From: Ichthyophonus hoferi
Taxonomy: Eukaryota; Opisthokonta; Ichthyosporea; Ichthyophonida; Ichthyophonidae
DNA: 44,509 nucleotides
Assembly (NCBI GenBank): GCA_002751075.1
Contig: NAOQ01000247.1
Location: 1,916 to 46,424 of the forward strand
Direction of reading: 5' to 3'
Below the pieces are notes generated by a model, which worked only from the letters and a program-made list of their open reading frames with translations, was not told where the DNA came from and did not search any database. The position numbers and the translations under genes are program-made. Numbering within the stretch: position 1 is the stretch's first letter; each line of letters opens with the position of its first letter. Positions 17,301-28,700 of this stretch are shown piece after piece.

Positions 17301-18433
17301 TATTAGCCCATGCTTTACTATATCATGATAGGGCCATGTTAGCCATATTGCTGAATCACCAATGTATAGTCATGCCTAAGGAACACATGAAAAAGAGAGA
17401 ATGCAAAGTTCAGAATAAAGTTATTGTGCCAATATAAGGTTGAAAAATAAAAACAGAATGGATTTAAAATGCTAAGCAAACAACTATTTTAAATAGTTAC
17501 CAATATAAAATCTGACCATTGAATTTATTTCAAAACGAGAGCGTCTTACCCTCCAATAAATCACTGAGGCAAATCATTTTATGCTGACGAGTTAGAGTTA
17601 AAGGTTGGCCCAATAGTATATATACAAAGTTGTGAGTCGTATTTTTTTTTTTTTTGTTGCTCAGCGTATTTTATTGGGCATACAAACCCATTATTGACTG
17701 ATATACTCAGTTCAAATTCAGGCACTATATTACCAGAAAGCTTCACTTGTTTCTCAATATATTTCTACAAAGCCTTTTTTTTAAACTACCTTATGTATTT
17801 TTATTTAATTTTTATTTTGAATGCCATGCTGACACCAGGTCAGTTGAAAAGGTTGAAGGGTATATATTTATAAACAGTTGAACGTATATTTTGAGGATTA
17901 CCCCGACTATTTTCTCGCGCTCAAGTCAATCTGCGGCTCACCCTATTGGCCAAAAGGCAGCTTCGGTTAAAGCTGTACGTATCGACGGTTTTTTTTCAAA
18001 ATACTCAAATCAAATAATGTACAGCGAATGCGCCTTCACTTTATTTCAGTGCCGAAAAATGCTTTCTTATAATTATATTTAGTAGTGATAATGATATTGA
18101 TACTATGCTCAATGAACGGAGTCTGTTCAAAATATTTATAATAGTTAAATCTAAAATTAGGTAAACTCCAAATCAGACTGGGAAACTGAAAAAACATTAA
18201 TAAACAGTACTCAAATATCGTATTTAAATAGTTTTTAAATGGAATAGTACTATATTTAATATTTTTAATATAATTACAGTAAATAGTTTTAGTTATATTG
18301 CATCTAGACATCATTATTTAATTTTATAAAGGAAAAAGAGGGACAAGGGATAGAATTTCTTAGTAAAATGATTGACTTAGTAATTATATTATGTTTCCAA
18401 AACGGGCAAATAATCGCGTAATTTATTGGTCAA
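14264..18433 (+). promoter_or_regulatory. Recurring TATTGGYCAA motif, four copies in one orientation
   Basis: Exact copies lie at 14264-14273, 15714-15723, 17944-17953 and 18424-18433, with a one-mismatch copy at 17212-17221. All read the same way, toward the kinase gene. By my rough composition estimate the 8-base core TTGGYCAA should occur less than once in this spacer on both strands. The core contains an inverted CCAAT box. Role inferred only from recurrence. Confidence 0.3.
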
Positions 18434-19132
18434 AGTATTTTTACTTAGATAAAATGTATATGTATTGGTTTAAAGTCATGCTATATTACTTTTGTCAAGC
18501 TGTGACACTACAGCGAATAGGAACTGCCATCAAATTTATGCACACAGACTTTTCGGGTGCCCAATTATAAGCAATTGATAATAGTACATTTAATTTTAAG
18601 ACTCCAGTTCTAGCTCTAGCACTGTAAACTGTGTTATGACTGTATATTTATATTTATTTATTTACTCATGGTCGAATTATTATATTTTAGCAGAAATAGA
18701 AATGCAATAGTTGTAACAAAAATTGTACATTTATAGTTTTAATTATTATTAGTCAAAGTTTCTTATCATTGTTACAGATATTCGGTTCTTTCACTTCTGC
18801 ATCATCCACCTTACTATAATACTCGCCATCCAAAACATATACAATTGCCTACTACATTCTGCATCAGAAATTAGCAAAGCAGGGTGAAAGACATCTGGTA
18901 TACGTTTTTGTTTTATATATATAACTTGGGTTTTAAAATCAATCCATCTAAATAAGCCTTATCCACGATTACCTTATCTTTTTTTAGCCAGCCAGAGCCC
19001 ACCATTTTATGCCCGGGGTATAGCTTATACAGTCAACAAGCTTGCATTATTGGCTTTAATGCCTTTTTATTTATATCAAAACATTATTTTTTTAGTGTTT
19101 AGTAATTGGGATCAATATCGTTAATACCAAAA

Positions 19133-21539
19133 ATGCTTAAAGCATTGAAAGGCAAAGCAATGAGCATATTCTGCAAAGATCATGTTCCTACCAACAAAGC
19201 ACAAAGTTCCTCATCTGGTATGGACGAGGCCCAGATTAAAGGTTTAGGTCTAAATGTGTATTCACAAGGCCATTCACAATTTAAACAAGACGTAGACAAT
19301 TGTTTCAGCCGGGCACAGCATTCCATTTCTTTACAGTGCAATATCATCGATGTAGATAGCAACAGTTCGTCAGGTGATGAGGAATTAACAGGATCTTTTG
19401 ACCTTATTAATGTTAATCTTGTCTATGATTGGACCTATAAATCATCAGAGGCGGCGAAAGAGTACACTATTATTCATACAGTTAATGTAGGATCCACTGG
19501 AAAAGTTCAACTAGCATTTCACGAAAAGTCGGGCAGACATGTAGCGTTAAAAATAATGAAAAAACCCAAACCGGCCTATATGTTTTATTTCCACCGTGAA
19601 GCGTCAGTACAGAGACAACTATCTCACCCTAATATATGTCGGCTGTATGATGTTATTGACACGCCACAACATTTTGTGATTGTGCAAGAGTTTCTTAGTG
19701 GAGGTGATCTATTCGATTTAGTACCCCACAATAAGGGTTGTTCAGAACTTAAATCCTTAATCCACCTAGAGCAAATAATCAGTGCCGTCAAATATATGCA
19801 CTCAAGGGGTGTGGTTCATCGAGACATAAAACCAGAGAACTGTGTATGTAGTAGGGATGGGGTACTCAAACTTATTGACTTTGGAGCTGCAGCTAGTATT
19901 ACATCAAAGCCAATGCCAGTAGGCACGCTCCCATACATGGCGCCGGTATGTACTAATGCTTCCTAACTGTTTTTGTTTTGTAAAATATGTATCAACATGA
20001 ACGCATTTTTCTGCATATACTTTTTTATATAGATTAAAATACATGCATGCACAAGCATTGAATGCACATTAAGGATCTACCAATGTATAAAGTTTAGAAT
20101 GCGCTATTAGAGATATAACTTTAGCCTTTAGTAGCATTGTCCTTGATAGGACCAGTAAAGGATTCACAAAAAGGTTTGAAGAAGATTGTTTTATATTTAA
20201 TTTCTTCTTTTTAAAAACAAACATCTGTAATGTGTCCGATTTGTGAGACCATTCAATCTCACTAAAGCTAACCTTTGACGAACAACATTAAGTTATAGAA
20301 TTTGACAAAATAGTATACATAGGCTAGATATTTTTGATGGACTAGGAATGAATGCATAAGATAACCATTAGGCAAATGGTTTGCAGGAAATGCACAGTGA
20401 TCCTGAAGGAGCGCTAGGCTGGGACCATAAGGCTATTGACATTTGGGCCATAGGCGTAGTAAGAGTTTTACATACTTAAATATTTATAACTCCTCTATCC
20501 ATGCAATCTTCTACTTTTCTACTTCTTGTTCGGAATAAGGTTTTTATTATTTAGTGACTTTTTCTCTATTTTGACCCACCCGCCATCTCAACATTAACTT
20601 TTGTATATAATATCATGTTAGGAATGCCTTACAAATTGATGATGCCAATTATGCACCTACTAAGACCATGGAGCATATTGACTGACTATCATTGATATGG
20701 TGTAACATCTTATTTAACATCTGTCTCATTTTCAACCACTGTAGTATCTACATTTCTATTAAAACCTTTGCCAACTATTAGCTTAATCATGAACTATCTC
20801 TGCTTTCTAACGGTTGACACACTACAATATATATCCGCTAACTTAAAATCCCATAAAAAGGCCACCCCCCATCTCCCTCGAATACAAGAAAACATTTAAT
20901 AAGGAGACTGACCCATAGTCTCAACTTGCTCTCACAAAATATACATGCGCAAATTTGCATATGCGAGACATTATGTGCTTCCAAAAATGTTCACGAAAAA
21001 ATATATGCTGACGCCATAACCATATAAATACATGGCTGTAATCCTTAGATGCACACATGATATAGACACCTTGGTATGTATTAAAAGAAAGAAAAAATCA
21101 TTTGCTTTTTCTTCCAGTCATTCTCTCGTCCTTATCGCTTCTGGTACGTGACACTAAATCACTTCCTATTCTACAGATGCTTTTCACATTACTGACCGGA
21201 CGATTTCCATGGGCCATAGCCCTTGCCAGCAAGTCTCCCGAGTACGTCCAGTATGTGACTAATGAGATTTTCAATCGTTATCCTTGGAACTATTTGTCTA
21301 ATACATCCATCTTTATTTTACGCCAAACCCTCCACCCTAGCCCGACCCAAAGAGTTTCGGCTCGTGATCTGCACCGCCTTGTTAAAAACATCATTGAAAA
21401 GTTTCATAGATTTGAACTTTCGGATAAAGGGGTTCCGGATGTAGATGTATCCATATCTAGAGTTGCCGTTTCAATGCAAATGGAAAGAAAACTTGTTAGT
21501 GATCTTCCAATTAAGGAGCACATGTTGAGGGTAGTTTAA
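19133..21539 (+). CDS. Serine/threonine protein kinase, CAMK-like, three exons
   Basis: Exons 19133-19945, 20387-20458 and 21177-21539 (TAA) sum to 1248 nt, 415 aa; both introns are phase 0. An in-frame stop at 19103-19105 supports ATG 19133. Residues 1-110 form a low-complexity tail rich in Ser, Asp and Asn. The kinase domain follows: glycine loop N118-V-G-S-T-G-K-V, Lys140 (HVALK), Glu156, HRDIKPEN (229-236), DFG (249-251), and APE split by intron 1 (MAP|E). The C-lobe reads DIWAIGV then [12 protein letters not shown]. All catalytic residues are present, so it should be active; HRDIKPEN marks it as Ser/Thr. The first Gly of the usual GxGxxG is Asn. The C-lobe ([14 protein letters not shown]) faintly recalls CHK1/CAMKL kinases, but the subfamily is unsure. 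Codons are mostly A/T-ending, unlike GPI. Substrate unknown. Confidence 0.88.
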
Positions 21540-22309
21540 ATGCTCACTAAAAACCGAACATTATCTATATCTCCAGTGGTTCATAAGTCTTAGCAGTACG
21601 TCCAATTATGTAGAAAACAGATTGGTGGCGTGATATAAATAGTTAGGCCAAATATCATATACATCAACTTCAGTGCATACGGATGCACGATACTGTAAGT
21701 TCTATATGATTATACATGTATGCAGAGGGAGCGCCTCTATATACAGGCATGCATCATTTTAACATTCATTGCAAGACAATGCATATCTGTATATTTCTGT
21801 TTGTTGATATCACCAAAAAAATGCAATAAAAACTTTAATCACCACAAGTTTTACACTGAAAGGGTCTATCTCAGCAGTTGTATTATATACAAAATATTTA
21901 CCTAGTAACTCAATTGTTGTACCTTCATAATTAGTAAACAAAACAAATACATGTAAATAATGACAATGTAAAGAAGTCGCGATATTCTATTGGGCTCCGG
22001 AATTATTTAAAATATAGCACATCAAGGTAAGAAAGGAGACCAGTAGATAACAAATCCATTTGGCCTTATACACACATCTATGGGAAATAAACGTATTTAA
22101 TACCAAGTATTTACAAGAGAAGTCCAGGCTTGGTCTTATAGATCTGTCTACACAATATCAATGTATGTGCGTCAATGTGTGATTCAACTGCATTCTATTT
22201 GAATTGCACCCACTCAACTAATAGTCTTCTAGTGCATTAAATAGAAATTAATTAGGTCGTTGGTCGTAATTGCCGGTGGCACCCTTCCGTGATAATCCCC
22301 CCGGTGGTA
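21540..22309. other. Convergent spacer between kinase and ISCA2
   Basis: It holds the 3' ends of both genes. No gene was recognised. A short GC-rich patch (about 22256-22306, CCGGTGG at both ends of it) lies just past the ISCA2 stop and may be in its 3'UTR. Confidence 0.5.
21825..21830 (+). terminator. Candidate kinase poly(A) signal AATAAA
   Basis: AATAAA about 285 bases after the kinase stop on the coding strand; supported by position only. Confidence 0.3.
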
Positions 22310-24390
22310 TTATTTGACAGTAAATGATCGCTTGCAACCACACGAAGCCTCGGCTTGTGGGTTACTTCCCACTACAAAGCAAGATCCAATCAAATCCTTT
22401 AGATAATATTGATAGGTTAGCCGTGAGCCACACCAACGTAACACTGATGTGATGACTAAAAACCAGATTAAAATACAGTCGCAAGATAAGCATGTGACCA
22501 CACGTATATCAAAACACTAATGTAATGCTCGTTATCCCTGTAGCATGTATAGCAAACATATCCATACATACATCTACATGAGCTACAGCCTGAAAACAGG
22601 GATCCATGTATTTTCACACGACTAGTTGACTGTTTGGGTGTGGGGGTTTATGTGCACACACATATATCTATATACATATACAAATATATACATATACGTA
22701 CACATGTATATGAGAAAGTAAGCCTACCGATTTATAGTCAATCTGGGCCCCCTTTAAGAGTACTAGGGATTCTTCATCAATCACAACTGTCGCTCCATTC
22801 TTCTCAAATACTCTGCATGCCATACTATTAATTAGACAACACTTTTCACTCAGTCAAACTTTCAACATACATAGAGAACCGTTTCATCTAAACATATACT
22901 ATGATGAATACCATCACCACCCTATCTAACTATCCACACAAAACACATAAAATGCCTTTCATAGTGTGCAGCCACTCAGCAATCGTCACAATCTCAACTG
23001 CTAATTATAAAACACATATCCACCACCATAAATTTATCTAACCTAAACATACCAAGGTTGCTACATACTTATCCTCTTTACGATTAATATTGCCAAGTGT
23101 CTCAAGTTTAAACACATATTGGAATCCTTGGCATCCTCCTCCATCTACCTCTACACGCAGACACGCATCCTTTTCCGTCATATTTATCTTGTTCAGCCTC
23201 TGTGTTTATGATTATATTTATGATTATGTCGAGTGTATACCCATATAATATTTTAACCAACATCACCACCTTTTGTCGCCACCATATTACTGTCTTACTG
23301 TAGTAGTATCTCGTCACTACTCCTAACACACAATTTATACCATGTTATGTTTTTCTCCATTCATGTTTGTTCCCTTAGGCCTCCTATTAACTCCGCTTCA
23401 ACTCCAACTCCACCATCATCTATCACTATTGCCACAGTCCAAAGAAGTCCCAATAATGTTTTTTTTTTTTTTTTTTTCTTTTTTCTTTTTTTTCTCTTAA
23501 AAAAAAACCCCCCCTTATTTCAAATGAATAATAATAAATGGAAGAAAGCAAAAGAAAGTAATAAAATAAGAGAAAGGGGGACGATGGAAGAGTAAGCAGG
23601 TAAACAAAGTTAAGAGAAATAAAAGAAAAAACACAAAGAAAGAACATACGTGTTTGTTGACGCGAAATAATAGATGAAAGGGAGAGAAATAATAAAATAA
23701 AATAAAAAGAGAGGGAAAGCAAAAAGACAGTTAGTTGAAAACAGAGAGAAATAAATGAAAAATGAAAAGGAGATTGGTATGGGATAGTCACTATAGGAAT
23801 AGCTTCATGTGCAAGTGATTATGCGAAAAAAACGAGGAAAAATTGTAAAAGGATACTACAAATACAAGGACTATGTTGTGTGATTGAAATGTAGGGATAT
23901 ATAGTTGACAGGAAAAAATAATAATAACAGAAAGCAGGCTGAAAAGGCAGGCACTAAAAAACCAATTCTATTGTTATGACACACTCGTTACTCCATGAAC
24001 CAAAGTAATTTCTTACGAATAATAGCTTAAACACCAAATCAAACTTCATTTTTTTAACATAAGCATGTACGTCACACGCAATCTTATACCGATCACTACC
24101 TGGAAAAATATATCTGCATCAACTTACATGTACATCCCATCCAGTCCTATACATAGTAGACCCACAGTTAACACAAACATGCAGCCATAACTGTACACAA
24201 ACAAACAATACTCCCGAAATCCCCTTACCTCTGCACATCTCTCGGTAACCACCAAATCTGAAGTCTCTGTTGCCTGGCTAGCTTCTGTAGCTAAGGTCCT
24301 ATTCCATAGTTGTATCGTTTGTGCGAATGCAGGATAAGCAGCAGAGACGGCGCCTTTCTGGACTAAACCCGTTCGTAATACTCGTAACAT
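22310..24390 (-). CDS. ISCA2: Mitochondrial iron-sulfur assembly protein ISCA2, complete, 4 exons
   Basis: ISCA2 is an A-type scaffold/carrier that, with ISCA1 and IBA57, helps form [4Fe-4S] clusters in the mitochondrial matrix. Exons in transcript order: 24390-24229, 23199-23069, 22812-22728, 22396-22310 (TAA at 22312-22310). They total 465 nt, 154 aa, the usual length. Residues 1-45 (MLRVLRTGLVQKGAVSAAYP...) form an Arg-containing, acid-poor mitochondrial presequence. The family core follows: LRVEVDGGGCQGFQYVFKLE with Cys77, then VFEKNGATVVIDEESLVLLK and GAQIDYKSDLIGSCF. The C-terminus reads NPQAEASCGCKRSFTVK with Cys145 and Cys147. The three cluster-binding Cys (GGGC and CxC) are all kept. 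The exon 2/3 join (AA|GTATGT to A) restores EDKVFEKNG without gap. An upstream in-frame TTG exists, but ATG 24390 starts the presequence. Confidence 0.95.
23459..23517. repeat. Long T tract followed by A9 and C tract in ISCA2 intron 1
   Basis: About 19 T, then T runs broken by single C, then nine A and a run of C. It is a homopolymer hotspot where assembly length is uncertain. Confidence 0.8.
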
Positions 24391-25790
24391 AATGGAGCGG
24401 TAATCAGTATTACACAATAGTATCCTTTTTGTAATTAATTACTTAAATTATTTTTATTGATCTTCGTGGCCCCGAGCCTAGCGAGTTGCGAGCACTAAAA
24501 AACCTTCATACTACACAGTGAAAAAAAAAAAAAAGTACGAAAACAACTACCGCATATTTCTTTTAAATACTGTTTCTTTCTATGTACCAGCATAAATATG
24601 AAGAAATTAAATACTTATTGAGTTAGGGCTCTTGGTATTTCCTATAACGATATCTACATGATGGGATATAAAATATATTTTATTTTATTTTATTTTTTTG
24701 ATGCGATATTAGTTCTAAAATTCAAGCAAGCAAAACCGTTACCACAAACTGTACTACGTAATAATAAGTAATAGGTTAAGATAACGTGTGCTATATATAA
24801 CAAAATATTTTTAAAGTAATATAATGCAACTAAGGAATGGTATCTATTTTATATTTTTTGTGATATTATGTGATATCTTGGAAATTAAAAGATATCTACA
24901 ATTTATTGGAATCATATATGGGATATATATGACGTCATTAGACAATTTTGCGTCCTTGATTGAATTGTGATTTGCATTATATTATTTTACTATTAAAATA
25001 CATAATAGAAATAGAATGTAATATAATTATTTATGACTATGTACGTCTACCGATATTGAAAAAAATATGTAAATTAATAGTAATTATGTATCCATGTTAG
25101 TTTTCAGATATCATTATCAGTTTACTGTTCTATGGAGGCCCAAAAGAATATCACGCTGAAAAAACATGGCAGTTTCAAAATTGTAAGATATTGTTATGGA
25201 TCTAAAATTTTCCTTGCATCTATTGTATGATTGATTTAATTTAATTTATTGAATTTTGCTGTAATATATGCATACATGGCATATGCATAATTTTGTTGTA
25301 GTCTCCGGTTAGGGAATACATATAAACCATATTCACACATATTTGTTTTTAAACCTCTTAGCTGCTTTTTGATTATACATAATGATTATTCTTGTTCGCT
25401 ATAACTGATAACTAACAATATTTTACATTCATAGAACACATCCAATTAAGCATATTAGGATATAACCTCAATTACACCAGGGTAAAATATAGGGTTCTTG
25501 ACCAGTCAGGAATGTCGTTAAAGAATGGGAACCATATATGGTAGCCCTTCAATAAAGCTAGACTGTAAATAGACTACAGAATAAAAATATAGTCCAATAA
25601 ATACCCAATCATATTGCTAAATAGAATTGATTATACAATAAAATGTAGTCTGTTATGAATCCAATCATATGGCTAGATACAATAGATGGCGGGAAAGTAG
25701 TGATAATACCAATAAGAGAGGGAAAGAGAGAAGGAAAGAGAGAAGGAAGGAGAAAAGGAGGGAAGGACAGGTTACAAGATTACTATCAAC
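24391..25790. promoter_or_regulatory. Divergent ISCA2/RAD54B promoter spacer
   Basis: The 1.4 kb between the two start codons must hold both promoters. A GC-rich patch near 24463-24505 (CCCCGAGCCTAGCGAG...) stands 75-115 bases upstream of the ISCA2 ATG and is the best core-promoter candidate. A purine-rich GAGA/GGAA stretch (25715-25770) lies just before the RAD54B ATG. The middle is AT-rich with nothing recognised. Confidence 0.4.
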
Positions 25791-28700
25791 ATGAGAAAAT
25801 CTCAGGCCCCTTCTCAGCGGGGATTTAAAAGGCCTAGATTTATTAATGAACAAACCAAAGCCCCTATAGCCCCAAACGACGTGCTTCGGACTGTAAAGGC
25901 CGATAATGAGGAGAACAAGGGCAAGGAACAGAGCATTACCTGTGAATACACCGGAGCACCAATAGGAAAGACAAGGGGAAAAAGTAACAAGACATTCAAG
26001 AGTTTACATAGTGTAAAAGCGTCTTGTGCGACGAACCCAATCTTTGAAGCAACCAAAGAGCTTGAACCAAGCGATAAGACTGAAGAAAGAAGCCCACGCC
26101 CTTCTATTGAAGGTGCAGTGACAAAAAGGACACATGAACAAAATTATATGACAGTTGAACCTTTCAAATTAAAAGAAAAGGTTTGTTTAAAAAATAATGT
26201 TCCTTCAAAGACCAGCATGTTTCGCTTATCCATGGTCAGGCCCAAGCCTTCCACAACAACCCCACCTCTAAGTGATACAACCAACGAGGTATGTCAACGT
26301 GCTAAACACTATTACTTTTGTAATTAATTTTTTTCTAAAACTTCCATTATTTTTCAATAACAGTTTCTTTTTAAGCTTGTGTAGTTCAACTCCACTTCTA
26401 TAAGATCAGTTATACACTTGTTTACACGTAAATATATACGGTACTCCTCTATGAATCTTTGCATACATATTTTCAAATAGACCCACAAGTTTCAGCATAC
26501 TTAAAAAGTATAGAATAAATTATTATAGTTTCGGTACATATTCATATTAATGACAATTTCCCTCTTCTTTTTCTGTATAAATAAATATGCGAAAGCACAT
26601 TATATTACCATTAAAGCATAATTATCGGGCACTAATCCACTCACCGAGCCATACATATATACAATGTTCTACATACTATCATACTATCATATATATATCT
26701 ATATTATCCTACATACTATCATACTATTATAATATTATATAGTATTTCTTAGTGATATACATATATTTACAGTTTTGCTTTTGCATCTATTTGCCAAGAT
26801 TATACCTACTTGGATGTTGCTAAACCAACTAAAACATCACAACATATTTCCAATATATGCAGACATAAGACTATGTATTCATTTGTGCATAGAAACGTAT
26901 ACATTTATGCATATATACATATTTATGTACATAAAAAACCGCTCGTATATATAACCTGGGACCAAGTAGTCCACAAACCTGTATATACACGCTTATACAA
27001 AACCGAAGTACCTATACAGTGTCTATGTTCAACCGCACATATACATGACAACAAAATATGTTTTCTACTATGCAAGTATCTAACTTTGTCAAGATAATGC
27101 TATAAGTAGTCAATGTCAATATGATGTGAATATAACTGTAACAATACTTAATTATTCATCTACAGGAAAACACACCAAAACGATATTTCAAAGTAATGTG
27201 GTGTAAATTATCCAACAAAAAGCATAAGAAATGGGAAGACGATGCTGTGATGGTAGTGTCAGGGCGGTCTGTTGTTCTTAATGATATGGAGGGTAGATGT
27301 CTAGGTAAGTCAGGGGGGTTTAAGCTGCGTGAACTGGAAAGTTTAAAGGAGGGAGAGACCTTGCGGCTTGGTGGGAAAGAGGTGGAGGTAAGTAGGCGTG
27401 AAATTGGTTTTTATTGTAAGTTCCTTTCATCATGCATATAAACACCATGTTTTTTAAAGTTGCTATACTACTCTCCTTGTTTGCCTATGATTTTATAAGT
27501 TTATATCACTGAACGAAAAGAAGAACAAGGGAACCGGGAAAATGAGCAAACGAAAGAAAAAAGAACGTAGAGGAGAAAGAGAAATACACTGATATAGAAT
27601 AATTATGAGGTAGAAAAAGATAACATATTTGTGTATGCAGATTTATTAGCAATAACTAGACGCACATACCCATGCCAGTCACTGAGTTTCAACTAACTGT
27701 ATTTGATCATTCCAAATGATAATCTTATTGTTTTCATCATTGACATCCTTTCCCTATTTTTAGTGCTCTTTATTAGGTTTAGATACAGCTATCATAGGTA
27801 TATTCCATGTAGCGAAATATAATGGATTCAAAGCCATATTTTTTTTTTATAAGTCTTACATTATTAGGTATTTTTAGGGAGTGTATATAGTACTACATAA
27901 ATCGAAACTTTAATTTCATATAGTAACAGTAAATAAATCCTGTCGATATTCTGCTCAGATCAACCATCAGATATTTACAGGTAAATTAAGGCTTAGTGTC
28001 ATAACTAAAGGTCAGAACATGCAGTTCGAATAGTGAAATGTGTAGTATAGTATAGTATAGTATAATAGTATAGTGCAGTATAGTATAATATAATATAGTA
28101 TAGTATAGTATGGTTGTCTGTTTATTACTAATATTAATACTATGCCTATCTAGATTATGTGCACTATTTCCTCTACGGATTATGAGAGCGGTCAGTGTTA
28201 TCTTCAGTCCGCTTCCACCCAGTCTGCTATAGATAGTATTCCAACCTTTTCAAGTGGGTATACGAGGTGGACTATAGTGAATTAGTGCAATAGTGGTTTA
28301 TTTGATTGTTTTAATGTTTAATATTTGTGCAGCATACTTAATATCTTGCCTTTTCTTATAGTTTCTTTTGTCATTTCTTATTATTGTACCTATCTAATAC
28401 TTCTATGTCTTTATATTTGAGTTGCCCCTTTTTATAACTAGCTACTTAAATAAATTATTACGTATTTAATTATAGATATATTCTATTAATCCATTAATAA
28501 CTTTTAAGCACAAGAGATGATACAAGAGCTTGGCCTAGAATTATTTAGCAATCATACACCAATACTATGGTTAGTTAATGTTGTTAGTGTCGGGTCATAA
28601 GGACTGATATTTCACCACTGTATATGTGCATGCATGCATATACAACATCAATGTATATATGCCCATATATAGTATATTATGTACAATGCATATATATGTA

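Larger units (their letters stand above)
11259..19132. other. 8-kb gene-poor spacer between GPI and the kinase gene
   Basis: The two flanking genes diverge from here. No recognisable protein, tRNA or mobile element was found. The texture differs from the rest of the window: the long CATA, TATAG and TAA-type microsatellites are nearly absent, and CCAAT/ATTGG words are frequent (about 35 counted by eye, against about 16 expected by my rough estimate from base composition). Short open frames exist but none matches a family I know. It may hold promoters and distal regulatory sites for the GPI and kinase genes, or unrecognised small or non-coding genes. Confidence 0.5.

Noticed and set aside
19106-19132. 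An upstream TTG start for the kinase
   Set aside because: An in-frame stop lies directly before it and the ATG at 19133 is the first proper start.
21102-21176. Extension of the kinase third exon upstream
   Set aside because: These codons are intronic; the acceptor CTACAG ending at 21176 restores the [13 protein letters not shown] family sequence exactly.
23347-23791. Frames of 82 and 121 aa rich in Phe, Ser and Leu/Lys
   Set aside because: They are translations of homopolymer and purine-rich sequence in ISCA2 intron 1.
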